Source of the DNA: Candidatus Gottesmanbacteria bacterium RIFCSPLOWO2_01_FULL_42_22
GTDB lineage: Bacteria; Patescibacteriota; Microgenomatia; 2-02-FULL-39-11
Assembly: GCA_001779315.1 (NCBI GenBank)
Contig: MFJU01000019.1
Span: forward strand, 1-47,139
Length of the DNA stretch: 47,139 bases
Reading direction: 5' to 3'
Shown here: positions 1 to 6,788 of the stretch, one piece after another
How positions within the stretch are numbered: the stretch's first letter is position 1
Layout of the letters: each line of letters opens with the position of its first letter
The notes under the pieces: generated by a model
What the model was told of the DNA's origin: nothing
Databases searched by the model: none
Seen by the model: only the letters and a program-made list of their open reading frames with translations
Translations under genes and position numbers: made by a program

Positions 1-1
1 T

Positions 2-118
2 TACATGTACAGATACCTGGTTGTCAATAGTCCAGATATTTTTCAGCTTCTCTTTAAAAAAAGTCGGGTCGAACACTGAAAAATCATATTTTTCAATAAG
101 AAAAGAAAATGCAAAAAT
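2..118 (-). CDS. Partial open frame leaving the left edge
   Basis: On the minus strand a frame opens after a TAA at 119-121 and runs without a stop off the left edge, giving about 39 residues with a protein-like composition (it contains FDPTFFKEKLKNIW and IDNQVSVHV). No ATG is present; the only usable start in view is a GTG at 76. It may be the N-terminal part of a gene that continues outside the window, or a decayed fragment. I do not recognise the family. Confidence 0.3.
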   Translation of the reverse strand, partial: MFAFSFLIEKYDFSVFDPTFFKEKLKNIWTIDNQVSVHV

Positions 119-120
119 TT

Positions 121-206
121 AAAAGAACAAGAACTTAAATGACCCATCCGGCGGTCTCAGTCTGATCGCTCAAACTGACCGGAATAGGCTACTAAAAATA
201 GCGATT
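121..206 (+). ncRNA. Candidate pseudoknot element, copy 1
   Basis: Two pairs of complementary arms are interleaved: TCCGG (147-151) with CCGGA (179-183), extended by CAGT (158-161) with ACTG (174-177), and ATCGCT (165-170) with AGCGAT (200-205). The order is A-B-A'-B', as in an H-type pseudoknot. The flank GAACTTAAATG (131-141) and the A-rich stretch before it recur at 21721-21731 beside a much stronger A-B-A'-B' structure. The stems here are short, so this copy alone would not be convincing. The strand is assigned by analogy with copy 2. Confidence 0.35.
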
Positions 207-351
207 GAAAACTTCCTGGATCCATGAAAAATATAACATGATAGGAAATAAATTAAAAGAAGATATTGAAGATAAAAATAAGAGAGGAAACTTGGATTGT
301 GAAACTTAACATATCGAAAATACACCCGATGGTGTAAGTAAACCCATCAGT

Positions 352-381
352 TTTCAAGATTCTAATGTTTTTTGGTATAAT
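352..381 (+). promoter_or_regulatory. Extended -10 promoter for the 83-aa gene
   Basis: A perfect TATAAT lies at 376-381. It is preceded one base upstream by TG, giving an extended -10, with only a weak -35 (TTTCAA at 352-357). Transcription would start near 388. It is followed by an unusually strong Shine-Dalgarno, AGGAGGTGAT at 401-410, before the ATG at 414. Confidence 0.6.
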
Positions 382-413
382 ACGGAAATTGGTGAATAGG
401 AGGTGATTATTTT

Positions 414-665
414 ATGGCAGATGAAATTCCTGGTCCTACGCCTAAAGATGTCTGGAGAGAGTCTGCAACTCCAGATGCAAAAGCAAAAATTACTGCAGGA
501 GTTGTGAAATATGCAATGTCAATGGGTCAATCCCCACAGCAAGCGGCTGATCTTATAGAAAGACTAGACGACGAAACTACTGATGCTCTTGGATTTTTAT
601 ATAGTGGTGTTGCAGATGGAGCAACCGTCAAAGATGTCGGTAAAACTTTGAGACCTACTACCTAA
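414..665 (+). CDS. Small orphan protein, 83 aa
   Basis: I do not recognise this protein. It is short, acidic to neutral, lacks membrane segments and cysteines, and is predicted mainly helical: a polar N-terminus (MADEIPGPTPKDVW), then an Ala/Gln-rich helix (MSMGQSPQQAADLIERLDD) and a short Gly-containing tail. The start is well supported by the near-consensus Shine-Dalgarno at 401-410 and the extended -10 promoter just upstream, so it is probably expressed strongly. It stands alone between two intergenic regions rich in structured elements. A small regulatory or phage-type protein is possible, but nothing in the sequence decides this. Confidence 0.75.
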   Translation: MADEIPGPTPKDVWRESATPDAKAKITAGVVKYAMSMGQSPQQAADLIERLDDETTDALGFLYSGVADGATVKDVGKTLRPTT

Positions 666-843
666 TTTCATTAACGCTAGTTTTGCTCGGGTGTTAGGCT
701 TGGCCTCTAAATTTACTTATTAAAAGTCATGTCGATAGAATTTTAATTACTAGTCTCGAAGTAGAAATTATTGGTTGAGAAGATGGTAAACAATAGTGAT
801 GTAAAGAAATACCTTAAAAACAATTTTGTCTAAATACTTTTCG

Positions 844-860
844 CCCCGACTCAGTCGGGG
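844..860. repeat. 17-nt palindrome, family member 1
   Basis: CCCCGACTCAGTCGGGG is a perfect palindrome of 8-bp arms around one base. It matches the pattern yCCCGAyTnArTCGGGr shared with 22635-22651 (one mismatch), 36730-36746 and 42574-42590. Confidence 0.8.
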
Positions 861-922
861 TGACCGCTCGGGAAAAAAATAAAAAAGCGAGGCCGACCGC
901 GTGCCGCCTTAGCTTTACTCGG

Positions 923-949
923 CCGCCGTAGCCACTTTGGCGAAGGAGG
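923..949. repeat. GC-rich hairpin repeat, copy 1
   Basis: The segment begins CCGCCGTAGC and ends GCGAAGGAGG. The same two blocks, with GCGAAGGCGG at the end, occur at 22597-22621, separated there by five bases instead of seven. It lies inside the larger inverted repeat of 909-973. This is probably a dispersed intergenic repeat of the genome. Confidence 0.6.
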
Positions 950-980
950 CACGGTGGAGCAAGGCCGAGCTAACAATTAG

Positions 981-1013
981 AAAAGGTTCGAAGTTTTGAA
1001 TAAAGACACTGCA
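981..1013 (+). repeat. 33-bp direct repeat, left copy
   Basis: The 33 bases starting AAAAGGTTCGAAG and ending AAAGACACTGCA are identical to 1820-1852. The two copies are in the same orientation and bracket the DUF5678-like/protease gene pair. Confidence 0.85.
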
Positions 1014-1141
1014 ATTTGCCACCGTTCAAAAAACGGTCTCCTACAATTTTGAAAAAGAGAGCGTGCTGCTTCCTGCGCCAGCATACGTAAAAGCTGGCAG
1101 CTTTATACTAAAAGATGTATGATTTAAGTAAAGGAAAAATT

Positions 1142-1348
1142 ATGAAAACTAAAATTTCGATGCCGGAATTATTTAAAAATCCACGTTATCGGGGAAAACA
1201 TATTATTCTTGCCGCAGGCAAAATTTATACTGCAAAAACAGGTGAAGGCGTCGAGGAAATACTGAAAAAGTTAGAAAAAACTCATCCGAATATTACACCG
1301 GAAGTGGCCTATCTTCCGAAAGCCAGGTCATTAATTTTATGGATGTAA
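1142..1348 (+). CDS. DUF5678-like small protein, 68 aa
   Basis: The core, with YRGKHIILAAGKIYTA near residues 17-32 followed by a helix (EGVEEILKKLEK) and a PEVAYLPKA strand, has the pattern of DUF5678-type proteins: a gripping beta-hairpin with GK..A..G, a helix, and a P-x-[VI] strand. Family function is unknown. I use the ATG at 1142 rather than the in-frame ATG at 1115 because AAAGGA at 1130-1135 gives a Shine-Dalgarno spaced 6 nt from it. The 3' end overlaps the protease gene by 10 nt, so the two are translationally coupled. Pairing of such proteins with retropepsin-like genes suggests a module, possibly toxin-antitoxin-like; that is inference. Confidence 0.75.
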   Translation: MKTKISMPELFKNPRYRGKHIILAAGKIYTAKTGEGVEEILKKLEKTHPNITPEVAYLPKARSLILWM

Positions 1349-1749
1349 AATTTCCCTTTGAAGATAATGGAATTGGGAAATTTGGACGGATTTTCAGGCC
1401 GATAGCAAAAGTAACTCTCACGTCTCTTAAGGAGAATTTATCAGTGGATGTATGGATGATTGTTGATACAGGTGCCGATTATACTATTCTTCCTCGCCAC
1501 TTCTCAAAAAAACTAAGAATATCTTTAGAAAGGGATTGTTTTAAGGATATAACTTATGGAGTAGGCGGCGAACAAATCATTTTTTTTCTAAAAAAACGGA
1601 TTAAAGCATCAGTTGGCCATCTTAAAAGGAAAATTCCATTGGCTTTTTTAGACAGCAATGAAGTTCCCGCTCTTCTCGGCCGTCTGGGTTTTTTGGAAAC
1701 TTTTAATACTGAATTTCTTAAAACCCACACCTTGATTTTTAAAGACTAA
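1339..1749 (+). CDS. Retropepsin-like aspartyl protease, 136 aa
   Basis: The active-site signature is VDTGADYTILP, with the catalytic Asp near residue 43, followed by the flap region and an ALLGRLGFLETFN segment matching the hydrophobic-hydrophobic-Gly motif of single-domain retropepsin-like proteases. At 136 aa it has the length expected of a homodimeric enzyme. No signal peptide is visible, so it should be cytoplasmic. It starts inside the preceding DUF5678-like gene (10-nt overlap). The natural substrate is unknown. The direct repeat on both sides of this pair hints that they move or are lost together. Confidence 0.8.
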   Translation: MDVKFPFEDNGIGKFGRIFRPIAKVTLTSLKENLSVDVWMIVDTGADYTILPRHFSKKLRISLERDCFKDITYGVGGEQIIFFLKKRIKASVGHLKRKIPLAFLDSNEVPALLGRLGFLETFNTEFLKTHTLIFKD

Positions 1750-1800
1750 TTTAATAGGACTTTTCTACTTATCCTTTTCTACTGCTCGTAAAAAAAATCT

Positions 1801-1816
1801 GTCTGCCGGCAGGCAG
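1801..1816. repeat. CTGCCGGCAG palindrome
   Basis: CTGCCGGCAG (1803-1812) is a perfect 10-bp palindrome extended by GCAG. It sits directly before the right copy of the 33-bp repeat and follows the stop of the protease gene. It is GC-rich within AT-rich DNA. Confidence 0.6.
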
Positions 1817-1819
1817 AAA

Positions 1820-1852
1820 AAAAGGTTCGAAGTTTTGAATAAAGACACTGCA
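1820..1852 (+). repeat. 33-bp direct repeat, right copy
   Basis: Identical over 33 bases to 981-1013, same orientation, 806 bp between the end of one copy and the start of the other. Similarity ends within a few bases on either side. Confidence 0.85.
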
Positions 1853-1871
1853 TTTTGAAGAGGGGAGTCTA

Positions 1872-2063
1872 TCAGAGGCCGGCGAGTTTTTTCATTTTAT
1901 TCCAGATAAATATCGTTCCGGGATTTGCGGCGGTCCCCGTGCCTCCGGGATCAAACCGCGGGAACAGATAAACTCCCTGACTGTCTTGGAGTACTGTCTG
2001 ATGCCAGGCCGCATGGTAGAACCAGACATTTCTATACGGTTTTAAAAATAGGGTGGCATTCAC
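1872..2063 (-). pseudogene. C-terminal remnant of an unknown protein
   Basis: The frame encodes about 63 residues rich in aromatic residues (NVWFYHAAWHQTVL, GVYLFPRFDPGGTG) and ends in a Lys/Leu tail. The only start is a GTG at 2063; the frame stays open to about 2084, where it meets a stop. The composition looks protein-like and the length fits a left-over C-terminus better than a complete protein. It overlaps the promoter of the next + strand gene, which argues against it being a functioning gene. Family not recognised. Confidence 0.35.
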
Positions 2064-2071
2064 CGCATCTT

Positions 2072-2080
2072 TGATACAAT
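2072..2080 (+). promoter_or_regulatory. Extended -10 for the MBL-fold gene
   Basis: TGATACAAT gives an extended -10 (TACAAT at 2075-2080) ending 6 nt before the ATG at 2087. No clear -35 and no Shine-Dalgarno. The predicted transcript starts at or next to the ATG. Confidence 0.5.
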
Positions 2081-2086
2081 GACATT

Positions 2087-2881
2087 ATGAGAATTTCCTT
2101 TATAGGATTATCAAGCTTTCTGATAGAAAATAATCAAGGCTATCGAATCCTTATCGATCCGTTTAACAATGCGCCCGAATGGTCATTAGGTGTGTCTTTT
2201 CCTGACGAATTTGAAGATAAGCCGTTTGGAGCAAATTTGGTATTGATGTCAGAGCCTGATGCCGACCATGCTTACGCACCAGGTGGATGGTTACAGGAGG
2301 CCCCACCTACAAAACCAGACAGTAATCCTTTTCCAAATTTAAATCTGCGGGGAACGGTTATTTATGAATTTAATGGTGATTTGAATATTGCCTGGCATTA
2401 TTCTGTTGACGGGATTCGCCTGGCTCATTTTGCCGATAATGCATATCTTCTGACACAAGAACAACTTCAAGAGATGGGTAAGCCCGATATTATTTTTATC
2501 TCTCCGCCAAAAGAACCATGGAATGAAAACTCGATTGTAGCAATAAGAAAAAACATACAAGCGCTTTCTCCTAAAATTGTCATCTGGTCACATCATATTG
2601 TGCCAAAGGGGATGCCAGAGTCAGATAATCCGGAAGATTTAAGAAATTTTTTTAGAATATTTTTCAAGGATAATGCCGCCACAAATAAAGCGTATAAAGG
2701 TGAGGATAGTTTTATTGAACTTTGTTATATATTAGAAAATGCAATAGCTCTCAATAAAGAATACTCAGGTATCGTTCTTAACGATACATTTCTGACAGTT
2801 GAATCGGAGTTGTTAACACAATCTTCAAATAATCCCAAAGCGATACTTTTCAGAAGCATGCTCGCTAAACCCAAAAATTGA
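2087..2881 (+). CDS. MBL-fold hydrolase-like protein, 264 aa
   Basis: The start MRISFIGLSSFLIE and RILIDPFN are the first strands of the metallo-beta-lactamase fold (Lactamase_B_3/UPF0173-like group). The metal motif region reads SEPDADHAY: the canonical H-x-H-x-D-H is changed so the first two His are Glu and Asp, keeping Asp-His. Later GIRLAHFADN, PDIIFISPP and VIWSHHIVPKG fit the remaining metal-site and strand positions. A metal-dependent hydrolase is likely from the fold, but the altered motif makes activity uncertain. It is monocistronic with a predicted leaderless transcript. Confidence 0.65.
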   Translation: MRISFIGLSSFLIENNQGYRILIDPFNNAPEWSLGVSFPDEFEDKPFGANLVLMSEPDADHAYAPGGWLQEAPPTKPDSNPFPNLNLRGTVIYEFNGDLNIAWHYSVDGIRLAHFADNAYLLTQEQLQEMGKPDIIFISPPKEPWNENSIVAIRKNIQALSPKIVIWSHHIVPKGMPESDNPEDLRNFFRIFFKDNAATNKAYKGEDSFIELCYILENAIALNKEYSGIVLNDTFLTVESELLTQSSNNPKAILFRSMLAKPKN

Positions 2882-3084
2882 ATCTTTGATGTAAGCAATA
2901 TCAGGTAATAAAAATAAATAATTAATGTTTGTTTATGAAGGAATTTTTCCTGCCTTATCTTTTTTTTCGCGTCACAAACAAAAGGACAAATTTCCAAAGT
3001 TCAAGTTGAATGGATATTTATGGAGCCTTAGGGATTACTAAAGCTCAAACTGCAGGAAAATCACTCCCGGAATAGCCATTCGGC
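2882..3084. other. Convergent intergenic gap
   Basis: AT-rich DNA between the converging ends of the MBL-fold gene and the EamA transporter. I see no gene and no strong hairpin with a T-tract. Confidence 0.5.
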
Positions 3085-3951
3085 CTAACTTGTTATTAGA
3101 AGCAGCATCCCGGCCAGTCCCAATATCATTCCCCTCAGCTTCTGTTTGGTAAAAAGATCCTTTTCATGATAAAAAATCCAGCCCGTAATCATGGTCAGTA
3201 TGACCAGTGATAATTGTTGCAGCGGGTAAAATTTCGCCACCGGCATAAGCAGCAGTCCTTTATAAAAGGCAACTGCGGCAATGGCTGATACCAGTGCATT
3301 AATGAAGGTAAAGGCCAGCATTTTTTTCCCGATTGAAAGTTTTTCTTTTCCAATAAAAATTAAAACAAGATATAGGGGTATCATGGTATTGGCTTGGTTT
3401 ATAAAAATTTCAGTTGGTGTGAGCTTGTGAATAAAAGAAATGGAGGCAAACGAGCCGATCCCTAAAAAAAGAATAGTGCCGGCAATATAGTATAACCATT
3501 TCTTCTCCAGCCTTTCTTCTTTTTTGTTTTTTTGATGCAAAAGGAACCAGAGTGCCAGAAAAGCCAGGATAGTGCCTGAAACGACTTTTATGCCGCTAAA
3601 TGTCCGGATATCAAAATATTTAGATTCTCCCAAAAAGACGGCGGATAATAATATCGTAACCAATATCGAATAAGACTGAAATAGAATTGACTGGGTGAGG
3701 GATATCCTTAAAGCGGCAAAGTAAAAAGAAAATCCGGCCACGATTAAAATTCCGCAGAGAGAAGCATACAGATCATACCGGGGTAGCGTTTGGCTGGTAA
3801 ATACCCATGAAACGTAAAAAAATACCTGCGCAAACAGGGTGATATAAAAGAGTCCGGCGAAAAGACTTACGGTGTTGCTTATTTTCTTGTTCAATAATTC
3901 CCGTATTGTCCCTGCGGCCAGATTAATATAGAGAAGTAATTGCCACGACAT
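3085..3951 (-). CDS. EamA/DMT-family transporter, 288 aa
   Basis: About ten hydrophobic segments are spaced through the whole length in two halves of five, as in the EamA (drug/metabolite transporter) fold. Short positively charged loops (RELLNKK, HQKNKKEERLEKKW) separate them, and the second half ends in the typical GMILGLAGMLLLI helix. Substrate cannot be told from sequence. A TAGACT box (3958-3963 on the opposite strand) lies 6 nt before the ATG, predicting a leaderless mRNA. The next + strand gene is read divergently from 4060. A second EamA gene lies at 15606. Confidence 0.8.
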   Translation of the reverse strand: MSWQLLLYINLAAGTIRELLNKKISNTVSLFAGLFYITLFAQVFFYVSWVFTSQTLPRYDLYASLCGILIVAGFSFYFAALRISLTQSILFQSYSILVTILLSAVFLGESKYFDIRTFSGIKVVSGTILAFLALWFLLHQKNKKEERLEKKWLYYIAGTILFLGIGSFASISFIHKLTPTEIFINQANTMIPLYLVLIFIGKEKLSIGKKMLAFTFINALVSAIAAVAFYKGLLLMPVAKFYPLQQLSLVILTMITGWIFYHEKDLFTKQKLRGMILGLAGMLLLITS

Positions 3952-4023
3952 ATAGCTAGTCTATCAAATTCAGGCAGCCGCTTCATGGCACATCGATGTC
4001 TTATAAATTCTTTGCCACCCATG

Positions 4024-4052
4024 TTGACAAATCCCATATTTAGTATTAATAT
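4024..4052 (+). promoter_or_regulatory. Promoter of the DUF4143 ATPase
   Basis: TTGACA (4024-4029), 17-bp spacer, TAATAT (4047-4052). The predicted start is about 4059-4060, exactly at the ATG I choose for the gene, so the longer open frame from 3940 is upstream of the transcript. Confidence 0.65.
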
Positions 4053-4059
4053 TAGGAAT

Positions 4060-5235
4060 ATGATCCCAAGATTAATTGAAGATTTAGTATTCTCGAGCCT
4101 AACTTCGTTTCAAAAGATAATTCTGGTATTAGGAGCAAGACAGGTAGGAAAAACCACCCTGGTTTGCGATATTGGTAAAAAACTAGAAGGGGAGAATAAA
4201 AAAGTATTGTATCTAAACTGCGATCTTTCCGAAGATATTGCTGCAATAAATACTACTTCCAAAGCTGTCTTAGAAAGACTATTAGTGTTGTCTAATATAG
4301 ACGTTTTACTTATCGATGAGGCGCAAAGGATAGATAATCCGGGCCTAACATTAAAAATTATTCATGATAACTTTCCCCAGATCAGAGTTTTAGCTACCGG
4401 TTCTTCATCTTTTGATCTCAAAAACAAACTGAGTGATCCGCTAACCGGTAGATATATTGATTTCACTCTCTATCCACTCTCATTCACGGAGGTTTTAAGA
4501 GCAAACGACCCTTCGCCAAACGAGATCCTCCTGAAAAATCAAGCTGATGAGCTTTTACCTCAAATAATGCTCTATGGTTTATACCCGGAAGTTTATTTGG
4601 AAAGTGATCCGGGACAAAAACAAATTTTATTGGATAAAATTCTTGAAAGCTATTTATATAAAGATATACTGACTTTCCAAAGGGTCAAGAACTCACAAGC
4701 GATTAAAAATTTATCAAAAGCCTTGGCTTACCAAATTGGGTCAGAAGTCAACGAGAACGAGCTTTCCAATAGACTAAAAATTGATCGTAAAACAGTTGTA
4801 AACTACTTAGACGTTCTGGAGAAAGCTTATGTAATTATGAGCTTGCACCCATACTCAAAAAATCCCAGAAGAGAGATTGGCGGTCATTACAAAATATATT
4901 TCGTAGACTTAGGTATTAGAAATGCTTTAATTGGCGATTTCAATCCGCTTGATATAAGAACAGATGCAGGATCTTTATGGGAAAATTTTCTCTTTATTGA
5001 AAGAATGAAGTTGTTTGCCAATTCAGGAAAAAGTGTGACATCCAATTTTTGGAGAAACTATGGAGGTGCAGAAGTAGATTATTTAGAAAAAGCCACCAAT
5101 CAGGGACTTAAGGCTTTCGAATTTAAATATGGTGCGGGTATTTTGAGCCGAGGTGCAGGTTCGTTTACAAGGGACTATGGAGCAGAAGTTAAGCTGATTA
5201 GTCAAGATAATTATTTGAACTTCATAACCAATTGA
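4060..5235 (+). CDS. AAA ATPase with DUF4143, 391 aa
   Basis: The N-terminal ATPase carries the P-loop GARQVGKTT (near residues 26-34) and Walker B VLLIDEAQR (about 86-94), followed by ATGSSSFDL, the sensor-1 pattern of the AAA_14 group. A winged-helix-like part (NELSNRLKIDRKTVVNYLDVL) precedes the C-terminal DUF4143 nuclease-like fold with LWENFLFIE and NFWRNYGGAEVDYLE (Glu-x-Asp plus Glu/Lys residues). The family is common and its role poorly known; membership in nucleic-acid-associated ATPases is inferred. The start at 4060 is chosen because MIPRLIEDL is the usual beginning of the family and the promoter directs transcription to that base. The frame is open back to 3940, but that part looks untranslated. 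Confidence 0.85.
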   Translation: MIPRLIEDLVFSSLTSFQKIILVLGARQVGKTTLVCDIGKKLEGENKKVLYLNCDLSEDIAAINTTSKAVLERLLVLSNIDVLLIDEAQRIDNPGLTLKIIHDNFPQIRVLATGSSSFDLKNKLSDPLTGRYIDFTLYPLSFTEVLRANDPSPNEILLKNQADELLPQIMLYGLYPEVYLESDPGQKQILLDKILESYLYKDILTFQRVKNSQAIKNLSKALAYQIGSEVNENELSNRLKIDRKTVVNYLDVLEKAYVIMSLHPYSKNPRREIGGHYKIYFVDLGIRNALIGDFNPLDIRTDAGSLWENFLFIERMKLFANSGKSVTSNFWRNYGGAEVDYLEKATNQGLKAFEFKYGAGILSRGAGSFTRDYGAEVKLISQDNYLNFITN

Positions 5236-5473
5236 TTTCCGCTTAATGAGCTTATTTTTTTCCGGCCTCAGGAATAAAGTTGATCGTAAGTGTCAAAAGC
5301 CACAAAATAGATGATCGCTATATTAGTGGATTACTGGGGTTTTTTGTAAATTCCTCGATTGCTTTTTTAAAACTTTTTCAAATAATCACTTTCTGTTTCA
5401 AGCTGAGGTATAATTTTAGGATATGATAAGAGAGTTAGAATCAGGAACAGGAATTGAAAAGCGATAACTTTTT
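5236..5473. other. Intergenic region with -10 box
   Basis: No gene supported. A perfect TATAAT at 5409-5414 (no good -35) would start transcription near 5421 and serve the TauE-like gene. A 14-codon ORF (5423-5467) follows directly and could be a leader peptide, but nothing else supports it. Confidence 0.45.
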
Positions 5474-6193
5474 ATGAGCTTATTTTTCTTTCTGGCTGCG
5501 TTTACGGCCGAAGTGATCGGCACCATGGCCGGTTTCGGTTCTTCCACAATCTTTCTGCCTCTGGCACTTTTATTCGTTGATTTTAAGGTTGCGCTGGTTC
5601 TGGTCGCTTTTTTACACATCTTCGGCAATCTTGGCCGGATCAGTTTTTTCCGGCACGGTTTGGATAAGAAGTTATTATTAAAGTTTGGCCTGCCGAGCGT
5701 TTTATTAACACTGTCGGGAGCAATGCTGGTTCCTTATCTGCCGCAATCAGTCCTGAAAGCCGTTTTAGGAGTCTTTCTGGTTCTTTATGCCTCTTATTCT
5801 CTTTGGCAGGAAAACTTTGCCGTGCCCGCCTCAACCGCCAATGCTGTTATTGGCGGCGCTCTTTCAGGCTTTCTGGCCGGGCTGATCGGGACCGGAGGAG
5901 CTTTGCGGGGGGCCTTTTTAAGCGGTTTTCGGCTGCCCAAAGAAAAATATATCGCCACAGCAGCCTCAATTGCCCTGGCGGTAGATGCCACCCGGATTCC
6001 AGTTTATCTGAAAGAAGGTTTTCTAAAAAAAGAATATTACTGGTATCTGCCGGTTCTTTTTATCATTGCCTTTACCGGATCATACATCGGGAAGGCGATT
6101 GTAAAGAGAATTCCTCAAAAACTATTCAGAAAATTTGTTCTTTTTGCCATACTTTTGATCGGATTAAAGTTTATAAGTGACAGGTTTATTTAA
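5474..6193 (+). CDS. TauE/SafE-family permease, 239 aa
   Basis: Seven to eight hydrophobic segments, with Gly-rich helix starts GTMAGFGSSTIFLPLALLF near the N-terminus and LAGLIGTGGALRGAFL in the second half. These are the paired GxxxGxGG repeats of the TauE/SafE (sulfite exporter-like) family. The usual length is 240-260, so it is complete. These permeases export sulfur compounds or small anions in characterised members; the substrate here is unknown. It ends close to the convergent RelE-like toxin gene. Confidence 0.8.
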   Translation: MSLFFFLAAFTAEVIGTMAGFGSSTIFLPLALLFVDFKVALVLVAFLHIFGNLGRISFFRHGLDKKLLLKFGLPSVLLTLSGAMLVPYLPQSVLKAVLGVFLVLYASYSLWQENFAVPASTANAVIGGALSGFLAGLIGTGGALRGAFLSGFRLPKEKYIATAASIALAVDATRIPVYLKEGFLKKEYYWYLPVLFIIAFTGSYIGKAIVKRIPQKLFRKFVLFAILLIGLKFISDRFI

Positions 6194-6202
6194 AACGGAG
6201 TT

Positions 6203-6475
6203 TCAATAGATCTGGTTATGTGTACCGATATCCAAAAAAACAATTTTTCCCGTTACTTCCTTAAAATAAATTATTCGGATATCTCCTGTTATGGAAAATG
6301 ATCGTAAATCTTTTTTTGTGCCTATTAATGCATGATCTCTCAACAGGGGATGCCGTGGATTTCTAATAAACTGCTTGATTCTTGTTTCAAATCTTTCTTT
6401 AAGTGATCGGTGATTTTTTATTCTTTTTTCGAAGTTTCTTCGAAATGTCCTGCTGTAGCTTATTTTTATGGCCAT
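6203..6475 (-). CDS. RelE/YafQ-like toxin, 90 aa
   Basis: The compact basic protein shows the RelE fold pattern: an N-terminal strand with FRRNFEKR, two helices with basic residues, LRDHALIGTKKDLRSFSI, the DIRIIYF strand and a C-terminal FLDIGTHNQIY. The GTHxxxY end, with its His, is typical of YafQ/RelE ribosome-dependent mRNA interferases. It overlaps the 3' end of its presumed antitoxin gene by 77 nt, far more than the few bases usual for such pairs, so the two are translationally coupled. The start is the first Met of the recognisable domain. A paralogous pair lies at 39379-39896. Confidence 0.75.
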   Translation of the reverse strand: MAIKISYSRTFRRNFEKRIKNHRSLKERFETRIKQFIRNPRHPLLRDHALIGTKKDLRSFSITGDIRIIYFKEVTGKIVFLDIGTHNQIY

Positions 6476-6752
6476 AAAGTTGACTGATTAATTCACTGCC
6501 GTTTTTTGCAGTGTAGAGTTTTTCTTCTCCGGCGTCAATCTTATTTAACATTTCATTATATCTTTTTACTGCCTTAGATGATAGTTTGATCGGTTTTTCT
6601 TCAAAGACAATTGACAGCTTGCCTGAAGCTAAATTCACAAGAAATATCCTGATAGTTTCCTGGAGCGAAGAGAAACCCAAACCTTCAGCCGCGACTGCTG
6701 CTTTATCGCGTAAATCCCTGGCGACAGGTACCTGAATTATTGTTTTATTCAT
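6399..6752 (-). CDS. RelB-like antitoxin, 117 aa
   Basis: The N-terminus (TIIQVPVARDLRDKA, then FSSLQETIRIFL) is a ribbon-helix-helix-type DNA-binding segment, followed by a charged middle and a basic C-terminal tail (KKLRKKNKKSPIT). Position directly upstream of a RelE-like toxin supports the antitoxin role. The basic tail is read in the overlap with the toxin gene and is unlike the acidic tails expected of antitoxins. Either it has an unusual extension, or the frame once ended near GSELISQLYGHK and a frameshift lengthened it. Autoregulation by the pair is expected from the family. Confidence 0.65.
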   Translation of the reverse strand: MNKTIIQVPVARDLRDKAAVAAEGLGFSSLQETIRIFLVNLASGKLSIVFEEKPIKLSSKAVKRYNEMLNKIDAGEEKLYTAKNGSELISQLYGHKNKLQQDISKKLRKKNKKSPIT

Positions 6753-6788
6753 AATGTTTTGATAATGTTTTAATAAAGTCTAGCATAT

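Larger units (their letters stand above)
666..1141. other. Gene-poor structured gap
   Basis: No convincing gene. It holds a 17-nt palindrome (844-860), a GC-rich inverted-repeat element (about 901-973) and the first copy of a 33-bp direct repeat (981-1013). TTAGC (909-913) plus TCGGCC (919-924) pair with GGCCGAGCTAA (963-973). The GC-rich block contrasts sharply with the AT-rich surroundings. A 16-codon ORF at 783-833 is too short to support. Confidence 0.6.

Noticed and set aside
238-309. 23-codon ORF after the first pseudoknot-like element
   Set aside because: Too short, no Shine-Dalgarno, and its composition (Lys/Asn/Asp) follows the local AT-rich base content.
783-833. 16-codon ORF starting MVNNSDVKKY
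   Set aside because: Too short and without a Shine-Dalgarno or promoter; could be a gene start left behind by deletion but nothing supports it.
5423-5467. 14-codon ORF just after a TATAAT, before the TauE-like gene
   Set aside because: It could be a leader peptide, but there is no hairpin or codon bias to back it.
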